Positions 1 to 8,254 of a DNA stretch of 26,199 bases are shown piece after piece (position 1 is the stretch's first letter; the number at the start of each line of letters is the position of its first letter). The stretch is from positions 1 to 26,199 of the IMG/VR virus record IMGVR_UViG_3300009609_000052. One strand, 5' to 3'. The stretch is from a virus. The notes beneath the pieces were generated by a model. It saw nothing but the letters and a program-made list of their open reading frames with translations. It was not told the DNA's origin and did not search any database. Position numbers and translations under genes: made by a program.

Positions 1-1061
1 CCGAGCCCGACGACATAGACGTACGACTTGCTCATGGTGAATCCGCCGTAGGTTCCCGGCAGCGCGTAGATCGTGTACGGCTTGGAGACAGCGTTGTCGC
101 TGATACTCGCCAGCGCGAGGTCGACCGTTGTGTACCGACACGTTGCACAGACAATTCGGCTCTGCCCGTTGCTGGTCAGCAGGTCGAATAGAGTCGTCCC
201 GCTGTCCGGCGTGAAGGAGGCGTATCCAAGCCCGAAGTTGAACCGGCGCGCTCCCTCGGTCAACAGGTTCGGAGATGAAGATGCGAACGATGGGAAGCGA
301 AGCTCGCCGTCCATCACCTGAAAGATCGTCTTCTCTGCGGTCGTGTTGACCTGACTGGTGATGTCCGTTCCGGAACCGGAACAGCCGCAGCTCACCGACG
401 ATGTCCCGATAGCGGTGACCGGCCCGGTGGACGAACAGTTCCGCACGACGGACGGCGCGGCAGTCACATCGGTAAACGCCGGAGACCAATGGGTCGCAGT
501 CGGCGGGTAGTCTGACGGACGAATGACCGGGATGTTCTTGCTCGTCGCCCAGCCTGTCTGGTTCGATGTAGCCGGAGACAACCCGGTAACCCCACCGTGG
601 TTGTAGTAGACGGCACGGAACGTCCAGTTCTTCGTACCGAGGCACCCGCTCACCCCGGTAGGGGTTCCAATGGTCGGGGCGGTGACCGGGTCGGCCATCG
701 TGAAATCGGCCTTTGCCTGCAAAAGCGGGATGGTCGCGGACGCCCCGGACGCAAGGATGCTGGACCCTGTCAGGTGAATGATTGGGCCACTCGCCGCCGT
801 CGTGTCATAGACATCGTGCGTGAACACGCCGCCCGTGCTGGCGACCGGCTCATAGAATCCGGCCACCGGATCGCAGGCATAGATCGTCGTGTCGGTTGTC
901 GAGTTGCGGCACAGTTGCTTGGTGGCGCTGGTACACGCTGTCGTCGCGCACGCTCCGCCCGTGCCAATCCTGAAAGCCGAGACCAGCGGGTTCGTGACCT
1001 GCGCCGAAGCCGACACGATCCCGGCCAGCGTCAACAGCAGCCCTGCGAGTAGTCGGCGCAT
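1..1061 (-). CDS. Partial secreted-type tail spike or structural protein (signal peptide, beta-helix onset)
   Basis: This frame is open from an ATG at 1061 to the window edge (353 codons), so the C-terminus is missing. An SD-like GGGGG lies 4 nt before the ATG and overlaps the stop of the preceding gene. The N-terminus reads as a Sec signal peptide: MRR, a hydrophobic run LLAGLLLTLAG, and a likely cleavage site after ASA at about residue 20. The middle is Thr/Ser/Gly/Cys-rich with about nine cysteines in the first 250 residues. The last visible residues (about 310-353: YTIYALPGTYGG then VYVVGLG) resemble the first rungs of a right-handed beta-helix, as in tail spikes and pectate-lyase-like proteins. 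It is the last visible gene of the tail operon, where receptor-binding proteins or depolymerases usually sit. The role is inferred; the open frame and signal peptide are seen directly. Confidence 0.75.
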   Translation of the reverse strand, partial: MRRLLAGLLLTLAGIVSASAQVTNPLVSAFRIGTGGACATTACTSATKQLCRNSTTDTTIYACDPVAGFYEPVASTGGVFTHDVYDTTAASGPIIHLTGSSILASGASATIPLLQAKADFTMADPVTAPTIGTPTGVSGCLGTKNWTFRAVYYNHGGVTGLSPATSNQTGWATSKNIPVIRPSDYPPTATHWSPAFTDVTAAPSVVRNCSSTGPVTAIGTSSVSCGCSGSGTDITSQVNTTAEKTIFQVMDGELRFPSFASSSPNLLTEGARRFNFGLGYASFTPDSGTTLFDLLTSNGQSRIVCATCRYTTVDLALASISDNAVSKPYTIYALPGTYGGFTMSKSYVYVVGL

Positions 1062-1070
1062 CGATCCCCC

Positions 1071-1874
1071 TTACGCGCTCAAGGGCTGCGTCGCCCAGAA
1101 CGCATGGATGTAGTCGAAGTTCTGCGTGCGCGCCCCGGCGCCGTCCGAAGTTCCGACCATCGGCCGCAGCACGACCCCGTTCGGAATGTTGGTGGTGGAT
1201 GTCCCCACGCTCGTGCCGTCGACGAAGAACTCCACCTGCTGCGTCGCTCCGGCGAACGTCAGTTCGATCCGCAGCACCGTCCACGCCGAAGCATCGCCCT
1301 CGTCGTCGACAACCACGGTCGGCCCGGCGCCGGCATCGTCACACTGCGCCCGGTAGGTGTTCGCAACGCCGGTGCCCTGGATGAACCCCATGAAGTCCGT
1401 CCGGTCCTTGACGAGGTTGACCGTCCCGATCATCGCCTCGTCCTGAAATCCGAACGTCCAGTATTCCGTGATGTCCGACTGGCTCGACTTGTGCCGGCAC
1501 TCGAAGACGATTGTGTGGTCGAGGTCCAGCGCGAACCGCATCTTGTAGGAGCTGGCCATGATCGAGGCGTAGTCGTTCACGCCTCCGGCCTGCGTCAGGG
1601 CGCAGGTGTGGCGCGTCGCCAGGCTATGGCTACCAGTCCCACGGAAATCCCAGGTGTACGGGTCCTCGTGCCCGACGGCGCCGCCGCCAATGATGACGCG
1701 CGTGCTCAGCAGGGCGCTCGTGAAGTTGTCGTAGATGTTCTGATCGCTCGGCGTCCCGATGGCGCTGACCCTGTCGTTGAGGTCGTCAAGGTTCGTCCGG
1801 ATCGAGTCCATCAACGTCTGGTTGACGATGCTCCCCGCGTCGGTCTGTGTGCTGCTGATCGGCGTCCACGCCAT
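1071..1874 (-). CDS. Putative tail-tip/fibre protein with lectin-like (LamG/concanavalin) fold
   Basis: 267 aa, with a purine-rich SD-like GGGGGTAGGG before the ATG. Residues 1-50 look like a virion-attachment segment (helical, Asn/Asp-rich). From about residue 60 the alternation of beta-strand-like segments ends in a pattern typical of concanavalin A-like jelly rolls: a VLRIELTFAG strand, then QQVEFFVDGTSVG, then a closing FDYIHAFW strand. Such domains in phage tail proteins commonly bind glycans or decorate the virion. It lies 10 nt downstream of the tail hub gene and 9 nt upstream of the signal-peptide gene. Family assignment rests on strand pattern only; a structure prediction would be needed to confirm the fold. 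Confidence 0.7.
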   Translation of the reverse strand: MAWTPISSTQTDAGSIVNQTLMDSIRTNLDDLNDRVSAIGTPSDQNIYDNFTSALLSTRVIIGGGAVGHEDPYTWDFRGTGSHSLATRHTCALTQAGGVNDYASIMASSYKMRFALDLDHTIVFECRHKSSQSDITEYWTFGFQDEAMIGTVNLVKDRTDFMGFIQGTGVANTYRAQCDDAGAGPTVVVDDEGDASAWTVLRIELTFAGATQQVEFFVDGTSVGTSTTNIPNGVVLRPMVGTSDGAGARTQNFDYIHAFWATQPLSA

Positions 1875-1884
1875 GCCCTACCCC

Positions 1885-4320
1885 CTACCAGATCGCATAG
1901 CCGGGGTCACCGGCGGTTGGAATCGTTCCGTCGTCGCTGGCGATGTACGCATGCCGGCGCTCATCCGGAGTCGCGTTGTCGTACTCATCGGCGTTCGCGT
2001 CCGGAGCGATGAAAGCGTACCGCTGCCCGAGAGACGTATCGACGGCAACGTAGCCAAGCCGTCCGCGCGTCTCGTCACGCGACTTCTTCACAATCTGCAT
2101 CACGCGTTGCGGGTCGGTCGTGCCGTCCGGCTGCACGATGCGCGAAGTCGTCAAGGTCACATACTCGCCGCACTCGGTATCGTCGTGCCGCAGTTCAAGG
2201 TCGAACTCAACCTCACGCACGGGCGCCTTGAACCGCGCCAGGATGTGCGCTGCCAGCGTGGACGCCGTTGACGAGTCGGTGGTCTTGATCCACGGCGAGA
2301 GCACCACCTTAGTCCGCGCCTCCCCGTAACTGTTCGGGTTCTCCGCATCGCCGTCAACCCGCGCGACAAACTTGCCATAGTCGGAGAGCCGGTCACCGTT
2401 CTTCCCGGCTTGCAGGTCGTACCCGATGATGACGCGCGACACGCGGGTATCCTCGCGGTCATCGACGTTGACGCTCCCGACGAGGATGTCATCCGTCTCG
2501 GTCAGGTCGTTGAGCGTCTCGGTCGGCAGCGCCGGAGCGAACACGCTTCCCGTAAGCATCTGCTCCTGATTCGTCCACAGGTCCAGAAGCGAGGACTCCC
2601 GAATCTGCCGGATGAAGTATTCGATCTCATGCTGGTCAATGATGGCCCCGTTCCCGGAGCCGACCGTATCGCCGCACCGCTTGAACAGAATGCCGGTCTC
2701 GGTCGTGCCGGAGATCTCCCCGGTCAACCAGGTGTCGCCCTCGAAGTCGAGCGTCACCTCGTCAACCTCGTCGGCGGTGAAGCCAGCGCGGAAGGCCAGT
2801 TCCTTCACGATGTCAACGACCTTCTTCCCCATCGGCGGGGACGCGGGCGTCGGGTTCTCCGTACCGAACTGGAGCACCTCGCGGAAGACCGCGTTGTCGG
2901 CATGGGCCGCCGCCGCCGTGCCCCACCGGCCGCGCTGAATCGTCAGCGTGTTCCCGCTCTTGGCGGTGACGTTGACAAACTCGTCGGTGCCGCTGTAGGT
3001 CAACTGTAGACAGACGTTGTAGCCATCGCCGGGGTCGGTGATTTCAGTAGCGTCATCGACAACCATCGATGTCGCGCCCGACGTGATGGCCCCGTTAATC
3101 AGGTTCGTCTCTGAAATCTTCGGCGGGGCTTTCGCCTTGAGGAGCTTGAGCCGGTCAGCGCACTCCATCGTCATCGTGAAGCCGGACGAGAGCGCGAGGT
3201 TCTTGATGATGTACTTCCCGCGCGCCTCGTAATCCGCCTCGGTCCCGCCCGACTCCACGAACCCGGCGTACAACTTGGCGTAGCCCTTCGGGTTCGCATA
3301 GTTCCGGTGCAGCCGCATGAAGCGGGTCCAGAAGGTTCCCGATGGGGTGCCGGTGTTCGTCTTCGCCCCTTCGTTCACCTTGTCCTGATTCCAATTCCAC
3401 GTTGCGGTGTGGTCAGAGAACTTGAACTTGATCCGCTCCGACTGAGTGACCGCCTTCTCGGTGTCGATCTTCTGCGGCGTGAAGGCGGCCGATTCGAGAA
3501 GCGGCATGACCTCAGCCCCGGCCACGGCGAGCGGTGAGTCCTTGCGACAGAATCGGAACTCTTTGATGCCACGAAGCGCGGCGGTAGCCTCGTACGAGTT
3601 CCCGTCGTTGTAGTTCTCCACGTCCTGACATGAGGCGAAGGTGTAGTAGCAGCGCGCCCCGACTCCGGCATCAGTAACCGAACACGGCGAGGACTTCACG
3701 CTTTCAGTCTGGACCGTCTCCGTCTCTCGCTTGACGTAGGGGAACACGTGGCCGGCCGCGGTCGGCGGATAGTCCGCGCCGATCCGGCTCATGTTCGCGC
3801 CCCACACGATGACCTGTGCGAGGTCGCCCACGGCCCGCGTGATGAGGAACCGGTAGTTGCCTCCGTTCGACGCGGACAGGGCCGCCATTGACAGGCGCAC
3901 CCATGAAGTCGTGACGTTGACGATGGACGTTGTCTCCTCAACGCCAGCCGACTTTCGAATCATCAACGTGACGGTCCCGGCCCCTGTCGCCTTGATCCAG
4001 ACGGACCCGGTGTAGCCGTCACCGGTCGCGCCGGTCAGGCTGTAATCGCCGATCATCTCGACGCTTCCGGTCGCCGCCGTGAAATCAATCGTGTCTGCCG
4101 TGGTCTCGCCGTCCGGTGCCTCGGCGGTGTTCGTCGTGATGGTGGCGTTGGTCTTAATCCACAGGACGTTGCTGAAATCCTCAGTCCACTTGAGGCCCTG
4201 CTCTCCCTGCAATCCTCCGGCGGATCGGCTGGCGTAGAAGTTCGCACACTGCGGCACGCCCACGACGACGAGCTGCTGCGGCGTCCTGACCCCAGCGTCC
4301 CGCTGCGTTGCGTAACTCAC
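1885..4320 (-). CDS. Tail hub/tip protein with N-terminal carbohydrate-binding-like domain
   Basis: 811 aa, overlapping the distal tail gene by 4 nt (ATGA). Three regions are visible. Residues about 45-175 start with EDFSNVLWIKTNATITTNTA and continue APDGETTADT, the signature of a beta-sandwich binding module frequent in phage structural proteins. Residues about 215-310 carry several cysteines with CYYTFASCQDVENYNDG, FRFCRKDSPL and FTPQKIDTEKAV, matching the Cys-containing tail protein found after the tape measure in B3/D3112-type phages. The C-terminal half (about 380-811) is strand-rich with SGTTETG and SRVIIGYD segments, as expected of a gp27-like hub barrel. It probably closes the tail tube and carries the binding proteins encoded downstream. 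Hub assignment is from gene order and motif resemblance. Confidence 0.75.
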   Translation of the reverse strand: MSYATQRDAGVRTPQQLVVVGVPQCANFYASRSAGGLQGEQGLKWTEDFSNVLWIKTNATITTNTAEAPDGETTADTIDFTAATGSVEMIGDYSLTGATGDGYTGSVWIKATGAGTVTLMIRKSAGVEETTSIVNVTTSWVRLSMAALSASNGGNYRFLITRAVGDLAQVIVWGANMSRIGADYPPTAAGHVFPYVKRETETVQTESVKSSPCSVTDAGVGARCYYTFASCQDVENYNDGNSYEATAALRGIKEFRFCRKDSPLAVAGAEVMPLLESAAFTPQKIDTEKAVTQSERIKFKFSDHTATWNWNQDKVNEGAKTNTGTPSGTFWTRFMRLHRNYANPKGYAKLYAGFVESGGTEADYEARGKYIIKNLALSSGFTMTMECADRLKLLKAKAPPKISETNLINGAITSGATSMVVDDATEITDPGDGYNVCLQLTYSGTDEFVNVTAKSGNTLTIQRGRWGTAAAAHADNAVFREVLQFGTENPTPASPPMGKKVVDIVKELAFRAGFTADEVDEVTLDFEGDTWLTGEISGTTETGILFKRCGDTVGSGNGAIIDQHEIEYFIRQIRESSLLDLWTNQEQMLTGSVFAPALPTETLNDLTETDDILVGSVNVDDREDTRVSRVIIGYDLQAGKNGDRLSDYGKFVARVDGDAENPNSYGEARTKVVLSPWIKTTDSSTASTLAAHILARFKAPVREVEFDLELRHDDTECGEYVTLTTSRIVQPDGTTDPQRVMQIVKKSRDETRGRLGYVAVDTSLGQRYAFIAPDANADEYDNATPDERRHAYIASDDGTIPTAGDPGYAIW

Positions 4321-5138
4321 GAGGCCGCCTCAGTCCACGCTTCCTCGACGGGGATGGCTAGGGTGAGCCGATTCCACATCCCGCCCACCGCCTGCCGCGA
4401 CACGTCGCCGTCATCGGTCTTCTTCAGGTAGACCGGCTTCTTGAAGTCAGTATCGTCGCTGTCCACCTGAAAGATGAACGGGCGCAGCAGGTAGGCATGC
4501 GAGTCGAGGAAGGTCATCACCGGGGCCATCGCCGTTCGGTTCCCGCCAGCCTCTCCGAACCCAAGAACGAACCGATGCACCTGCCCGCGCAGCACGGCGC
4601 CCGCGAAGTGCCCGCCCTCCGTGCGCTCAGAAGCCCCGCCGACCTGCTTGAGATACGGATCGATCTCGGGGTTGAGATACTCGGTCAAGGTCGTGCGCGA
4701 CCCGATGAACAGCTCCCCAATGAACGGCTTGTTGGTGAAGTTGCCGCCCTTGGCGAGCACAATCCTCCAGCGCCGGAGGTTCGCGGCCTCAGTGAACGTC
4801 TTGAGGTCCACATCGCCATAGGTAGGCGTGTAGGCCGCTTGACGAACAGTCGTCGGCGGGTTGGCCCCGGCCGAAGTGTCGGCGCGCAGTTCAACCGTCC
4901 CCGCCTCACTCGTGATGTTGTGGTTGACGAGCCCGATGGTGTCGGCAGTGCCCGTGTCGGCGCCGAGGTCGATGTCGATGTTGATGCCGGTGACGAGCGT
5001 TCCGGACTTCCACATCTTCCAGGGCAGGAAGTCGAGCAGGTACGAGGCGGCATAGTCCCCGGTCTCGGTGGACGAGGCGACAACCGTGGCCCCGGTGTCG
5101 CGGAGAATCGAATCGTAGAGAATGACAGGGAATGCCAT
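4317..5138 (-). CDS. Putative distal tail protein (Dit-like)
   Basis: 273 aa, starting at the ATG at 5138, which shares one base with the stop of the tape measure gene, and ending in a 4-nt overlap with the hub gene. The N-terminal half is a discoidin/galactose-binding-like beta sandwich: ILYDSILRDTG, then WKMWKSGTLV, then INIDIDLGADTGTADTIGLVNHN. The C-terminal half (AGAVLRGQVHRFVLGFGEAG, later FIFQVDSDD) alternates strands as expected for a ring-forming tail protein. In siphophages the gene directly after the tape measure normally encodes the distal tail ring to which tip proteins attach. No clear sequence family was recognised, so the call rests mainly on position. Confidence 0.65.
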   Translation of the reverse strand: MAFPVILYDSILRDTGATVVASSTETGDYAASYLLDFLPWKMWKSGTLVTGINIDIDLGADTGTADTIGLVNHNITSEAGTVELRADTSAGANPPTTVRQAAYTPTYGDVDLKTFTEAANLRRWRIVLAKGGNFTNKPFIGELFIGSRTTLTEYLNPEIDPYLKQVGGASERTEGGHFAGAVLRGQVHRFVLGFGEAGGNRTAMAPVMTFLDSHAYLLRPFIFQVDSDDTDFKKPVYLKKTDDGDVSRQAVGGMWNRLTLAIPVEEAWTEAAS

Positions 5139-6421
5139 CAGGCAGGCACCACGGCCAACTGAGAGCCGCCAACGCCATCGGTGATCGCCTTCACCACGCC
5201 GCCGGTCAATTCCCTGACGCGCACGTCCGACAGCGTGCCCTCAAGGTAGAGATGAATCTCCGGCCGAACCGGCTGCGCCTGGTTGACCTGTTGGAATCGT
5301 CCCGCGTTGACCGCCCGGTCCGCGCCCGTCCCGCCCGCCCCGAACGCCCCGGCTCCCTTGAACGCGGCGGTGGCGAAGTAGAGTCCAGCCGCGATCTTGT
5401 GCAGGACCGCGCCGCGATAGTCGTAAGACGCAGCGGACGCGGCAGCGGCGGCAAGTTCAAACATTCCCCGAATGGTCGCCTCGGCCGCGATGATGGCGGC
5501 GCTAATTCTCGCGGCCGTGCCCTGTGAGACGATCCCGGACTGAGCCGCAGCGGCCACCGCATCACCGGCCGCGCTCGCCACCGCGCCATACTCCGCGTAA
5601 TGGTTGGTCAGTTCAACGATGACGTTCCCCTGCTGCTCCCAGAACTCGATCTGTCGCTCTTGAAGCTCAAGCGCCTCCTCCCACCGGGCGAGCGCGTCAT
5701 CGTCTGGAATCTCCGGCCATGCGTATTGCAGCGGCTCTCCAAAGCCGACGCCCTGGTCGATGCGCTGCGCCAGCGGCGGCCCCTGAATCTTCGGGTTGAA
5801 TCCGGCAGTGGGATTCTTGGATAGGAAATTGTTGCGCTCCTCGACCGCCTTGAGCGCCTTTTCCCAATCCGAAACGGCCCACGGGTCGGCAATTCCCGGC
5901 TTCGCCTCGGTCGGAAGCGCCTTGTCAATCAGTCCGCCAACGCCCTCGAGCGCCTGCTTGAACAGGTTGTAATTGCTTCCCCACAGAAGCGTCCCGATGA
6001 TTCCGAACGCGGTCGGCCCCTGGTAGTTCTGCCCCTTGGCGACTCCAGCGAGACGCTCAAGTCGGTTGAGCCACGGCGTCGTGCCTTCGAGTGCGGCGGT
6101 GATTCCAAGCAGGTCCGCGAGGAGATTCGCGGTGCGCTTCCCGGCCGCATCGGCGCTCTTGGAATAAGCGGCCCATGCGTCACTCGACGTAATGACGGCC
6201 GTGGCGAGTTCGCGCAGTTGGAAGATGGCGCCGGCTAGCGTGAAGCCACCGAGGAAGGCGGCGGCGGCGGATCGCATATTGAACATGCGCGCCGTGAACG
6301 CATCCGAGGTTGTCTTCGTCTGCGCGTCGAGCTTCTTCTCCGCACCGACAAGGTTATTGACCGAGCGCACCGCTCCCTGCTCGTCAATCGTCAGGGTTGC
6401 GACTGTGACGCGCTCGGCCAT
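5138..6421 (-). CDS. Tape measure protein (short)
   Basis: 427 aa. The ATG directly follows the TAG of the chaperone extension and lies in the same frame. It starts with a strand segment (RVTVATLTIDEQGAV) and an Ala/Lys-rich helix (NNLVGAEKKLDAQTK). Hydrophobic stretches follow: RSAAAAFLGGFTLAGAIFQL at about 50-70, then a long Ala/Gly-rich helix at about 290-375 that includes AAIIAAEATIRGMFELAAA. This is the layout of tape measure proteins, which fill the tail lumen and set tail length. With the usual rule of about 1.5 angstrom per residue, 427 residues would give a tail of roughly 60-65 nm. It sits immediately downstream of the frameshifted chaperone, the diagnostic position. Confidence 0.85.
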   Translation of the reverse strand: MAERVTVATLTIDEQGAVRSVNNLVGAEKKLDAQTKTTSDAFTARMFNMRSAAAAFLGGFTLAGAIFQLRELATAVITSSDAWAAYSKSADAAGKRTANLLADLLGITAALEGTTPWLNRLERLAGVAKGQNYQGPTAFGIIGTLLWGSNYNLFKQALEGVGGLIDKALPTEAKPGIADPWAVSDWEKALKAVEERNNFLSKNPTAGFNPKIQGPPLAQRIDQGVGFGEPLQYAWPEIPDDDALARWEEALELQERQIEFWEQQGNVIVELTNHYAEYGAVASAAGDAVAAAAQSGIVSQGTAARISAAIIAAEATIRGMFELAAAAASAASYDYRGAVLHKIAAGLYFATAAFKGAGAFGAGGTGADRAVNAGRFQQVNQAQPVRPEIHLYLEGTLSDVRVRELTGGVVKAITDGVGGSQLAVVPA

Positions 6422-6784
6422 CTACTTCCTCGCGGCTTCCCGTTCCCGGTGGAGAATCTGAATCTTCCGAATCATCCCCGGCCACTCCGGCACAGGGACT
6501 TCACGCGCCTCCAGAGTGAGGCGAACCCATCCCGCATCAAGAACGAATACCGGCCGCTCAGCCATCGGCGCGAGGTTGACGATGGCCGCGCCAAGGTCAG
6601 TCGTGAAGATGTTGAATGCCTCACGGTTGCCTTCGTCCAGGGCGTTGAGTGCGTCGGCAACGCCGCACTTGGAGCAGTCAGGAAGCCCGGAGCGCCGAAC
6701 GCCTCCGCCGTGAAGGCAACAGCGCGGGGATATGCGGGAGAAGAACTGCCGGGCGCATGTCTCAAGGTTCTCCTCCTCTAGCCG
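6422..6784 (-). CDS. Tail assembly chaperone C-terminal (T) extension, reached by -1 frameshift
   Basis: This 120-codon frame plus stop has no upstream start codon of its own. In its frame, codons run from CGG CTA GAG after the slip site, and the first ATG is only about 47 codons from the end. It opens exactly at the -1 frame after the heptamer A AAA AAC in the overlapping upstream gene. The fusion would be about 239 aa (119 from the upstream gene plus 120). The extension has an acidic start (LEEENLETCARQ), then a possible zinc knuckle with CCLHGGG and CSKCG, then a helical tail rich in E and R. This corresponds to the T part of lambda gpGT: a scarce, longer chaperone that recruits the tape measure and tail tube subunits. 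The TAG at 6424-6422 directly abuts the tape measure ATG. Confidence 0.85.
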   Translation of the reverse strand, partial: RLEEENLETCARQFFSRISPRCCLHGGGVRRSGLPDCSKCGVADALNALDEGNREAFNIFTTDLGAAIVNLAPMAERPVFVLDAGWVRLTLEAREVPVPEWPGMIRKIQILHREREAARK

Positions 6785-7140
6785 TTTTTTTCAGCCTCGA
6801 AGTTGGCCGCCTCGTTCGCCGCGTTGATGACGAAGACCCGGAAGTCCGGAGTCGCATCCCACAGCATGCGGCGGTCCTCTTTCGACTTCCCGAACGGCTC
6901 ACCGTCCTTCGTGAGCCCTTCGATGTCGGTAACGATCTCGTCGCAGTAGAAGTCCCGCAGCGCAATCGGGTCCACCTTGTCTTCGGTCCGGTTGTGCCCC
7001 CGGTACTGCGGCTTGACGATGCGCTGTGCGCGGCGCTCCATCTCCCCGGAGAACGGGCGCAGACGCACGGCGATCTTGCCGCGCCACATCACGACGGCGG
7101 TTCCGTCGCCGTTGACCATTAGTTCGTTGAGCTCCATCAC
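6778..7140 (-). CDS. Tail assembly chaperone (G-like, shorter product)
   Basis: 120 aa, located between the tail tube gene and the tape measure. The protein is a small alpha/beta protein: MMELNELMVNGDGTAVVMWRG strands, then a helical part with SKEDRRMLWDATPDF, ending ANFEAEKNG. The last codons are GAA AAA AAC GGC TAG, which form a canonical -1 slippery sequence immediately before the stop. By analogy with lambda G/GT, most ribosomes stop here and make the short chaperone, and a minority slip to make the fusion. An ATG ATG pair begins the gene; the first is used here, and AAAAGGGGG 5-6 nt upstream supports it. Confidence 0.88.
   Translation of the reverse strand: MMELNELMVNGDGTAVVMWRGKIAVRLRPFSGEMERRAQRIVKPQYRGHNRTEDKVDPIALRDFYCDEIVTDIEGLTKDGEPFGKSKEDRRMLWDATPDFRVFVINAANEAANFEAEKNG
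6784..6790 (-). other. Programmed -1 ribosomal frameshift site (A AAA AAC)
   Basis: On the minus strand the sequence is GCT GAA AAA AAC GGC TAG, so the heptamer A AAA AAC fits the X XXY YYZ rule with the zero-frame codons AAA and AAC. Slipping back one base continues into CGG CTA GAG and then 120 open codons. The zero-frame stop is two codons after the heptamer. A purine-rich AGGAGGAG lies just downstream. This is the conserved expression mechanism of long-tailed phage chaperones upstream of the tape measure. Confidence 0.9.
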
Positions 7141-7149
7141 TACCCCCTT

Positions 7150-8109
7150 TTAGGTTAGAACCACCTGCACTTCGTCGTTCCCGGCGTTGGCCGAACGCAG
7201 ACACTCGAAGGCGGCCTGCCAGACCAGAGCCCCGGCGCGGTCGGCGTGGTCGACTCCGGTAAACCGGATGTTTGGAGCGTTGAGCGCCACCTTGTTCCCT
7301 GCGGTCGCCACCGGAGTCATGGCCAGCGCCCCGAGAGTGTTGGCCGTGATCCTCGTGTAGATGTTGAACGTCGAGAGCTTCTCGGCCTCGATGTCCACGG
7401 TGCCGGTCGGACGCCTCGAGGTGATCTGCGCCGTGAGCCCGCCGGTCGCGCTGTTGGCGTTCGGGCGGTATGCGATCTCCTGGCCCATGTCGATCTCCAG
7501 CGTCTCGAAGGCCAGAGTCGATCCGTGGATTACCGCCGCATCGTTGAGGAACGCGGTCGGGGCCGTCGTATCCCAGGTCGGGGCCGAGAGAATCGTGGAG
7601 TCGGACGGGGCCGCGATGATGCCGGTGGCCGAGACGTTCATCCGGCGCAGGTCGCCCGCCTTGAACGTGAACTTCGCGTTCGCCTGACAGCCCGCGAGGC
7701 GGTGCAGCATGTCCTCGCCACCGGCGCCTAGGCCGGGGACGATCCACGACATCGTGTAGTACGCCTCCGGGGCGGCCGGGGCGTAGGTGACCGACGTTGC
7801 CCCGACGATGGTCTCGGAGAACCCGCACATCATGATCAGGTCGCGCCACTCGGGGGCCGTGCCGGCGGCTCCTGAGCCCTTCATCACGACATCGAACGAG
7901 ACGGTCCCGGTCTGGACGCCGGAGGCCCCCGGCGACTTGCTGAACACGCCGCCGCCCATGCTGTTGTTCGGGGCGTTGCCGTAGGTCGGTGTGAACTTGA
8001 AGTTCTCGACCAGCACCATGTCGGCAGCGGCCGGGGTCTCGGCGGTTCCGGGGACGGCCTCGGCCTCGCAACAGACTTGCGCCTCGTTGAGCCTATACGG
8101 CTTCGCCAT
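7150..8109 (-). CDS. Major tail tube protein
   Basis: 319 aa, immediately upstream of the chaperone pair. It begins AKPYRLNEAQVCCEAEAVPGTAETP, the common start of tail tube proteins that mention an entry state and a PGT turn. Repeated beta-strand segments follow: TGTVSFDVVMKG, NAKFTFKAGDLRRMNVSATG, and FETLEIDMGQEIAYRP. The order tail terminator, small protein, tail tube, chaperone, tape measure is standard for long non-contractile tails, and no sheath gene is present. The ATG at 8109 lies inside the end of the preceding small gene, so the two are translationally coupled; an SD-like GGAGG occurs about 5 nt upstream. Confidence 0.85.
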   Translation of the reverse strand: MAKPYRLNEAQVCCEAEAVPGTAETPAAADMVLVENFKFTPTYGNAPNNSMGGGVFSKSPGASGVQTGTVSFDVVMKGSGAAGTAPEWRDLIMMCGFSETIVGATSVTYAPAAPEAYYTMSWIVPGLGAGGEDMLHRLAGCQANAKFTFKAGDLRRMNVSATGIIAAPSDSTILSAPTWDTTAPTAFLNDAAVIHGSTLAFETLEIDMGQEIAYRPNANSATGGLTAQITSRRPTGTVDIEAEKLSTFNIYTRITANTLGALAMTPVATAGNKVALNAPNIRFTGVDHADRAGALVWQAAFECLRSANAGNDEVQVVLT

Positions 8110-8254
8110 CTGTGGCCTCCTGGTGCTTCTTCACCTTCGGCGGCGCCGGTGGGGTGATGATGTACGAGCGGTTCGCCCGCGCTTCTGCGGGATCGGAAAT
8201 CTGGATAGGCTCCGGTCGGTTGCGCGCCGCCGGCTTGGGGTCAGAGGCTTTCAT
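8093..8254 (-). CDS. Small Pro/Ala-rich protein between tail terminator and tail tube genes
   Basis: 53 aa from ATG 8254 to TAG 8095-8093. It overlaps the upstream gene by 14 nt and the tail tube gene by 17 nt, which leaves no room for anything else and argues that it is translated. The sequence is basic and low-complexity (KPAARNRPEP near the start, then ITPPAPPKVKKHQE) and ends in an acidic tail. No family was recognised. Small unstructured proteins at this position are seen in many siphophages, but no role can be assigned. Confidence 0.6.
   Translation of the reverse strand: MKASDPKPAARNRPEPIQISDPAEARANRSYIITPPAPPKVKKHQEATDGEAV

Noticed and set aside
6472-6765. A 97-aa frame starting at TTG behind AGGAGGAG, in the third frame of the chaperone extension
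   Set aside because: It is Ser/Pro/Arg-rich and lies wholly over the T frame, whose sequence is more protein-like; the frameshift explains the region better.
6899-8071. A 390-aa minus-strand frame over the tail tube gene
   Set aside because: Arg/Gly/His-rich alternative frame of the tail tube and chaperone genes, typical of GC-rich DNA.
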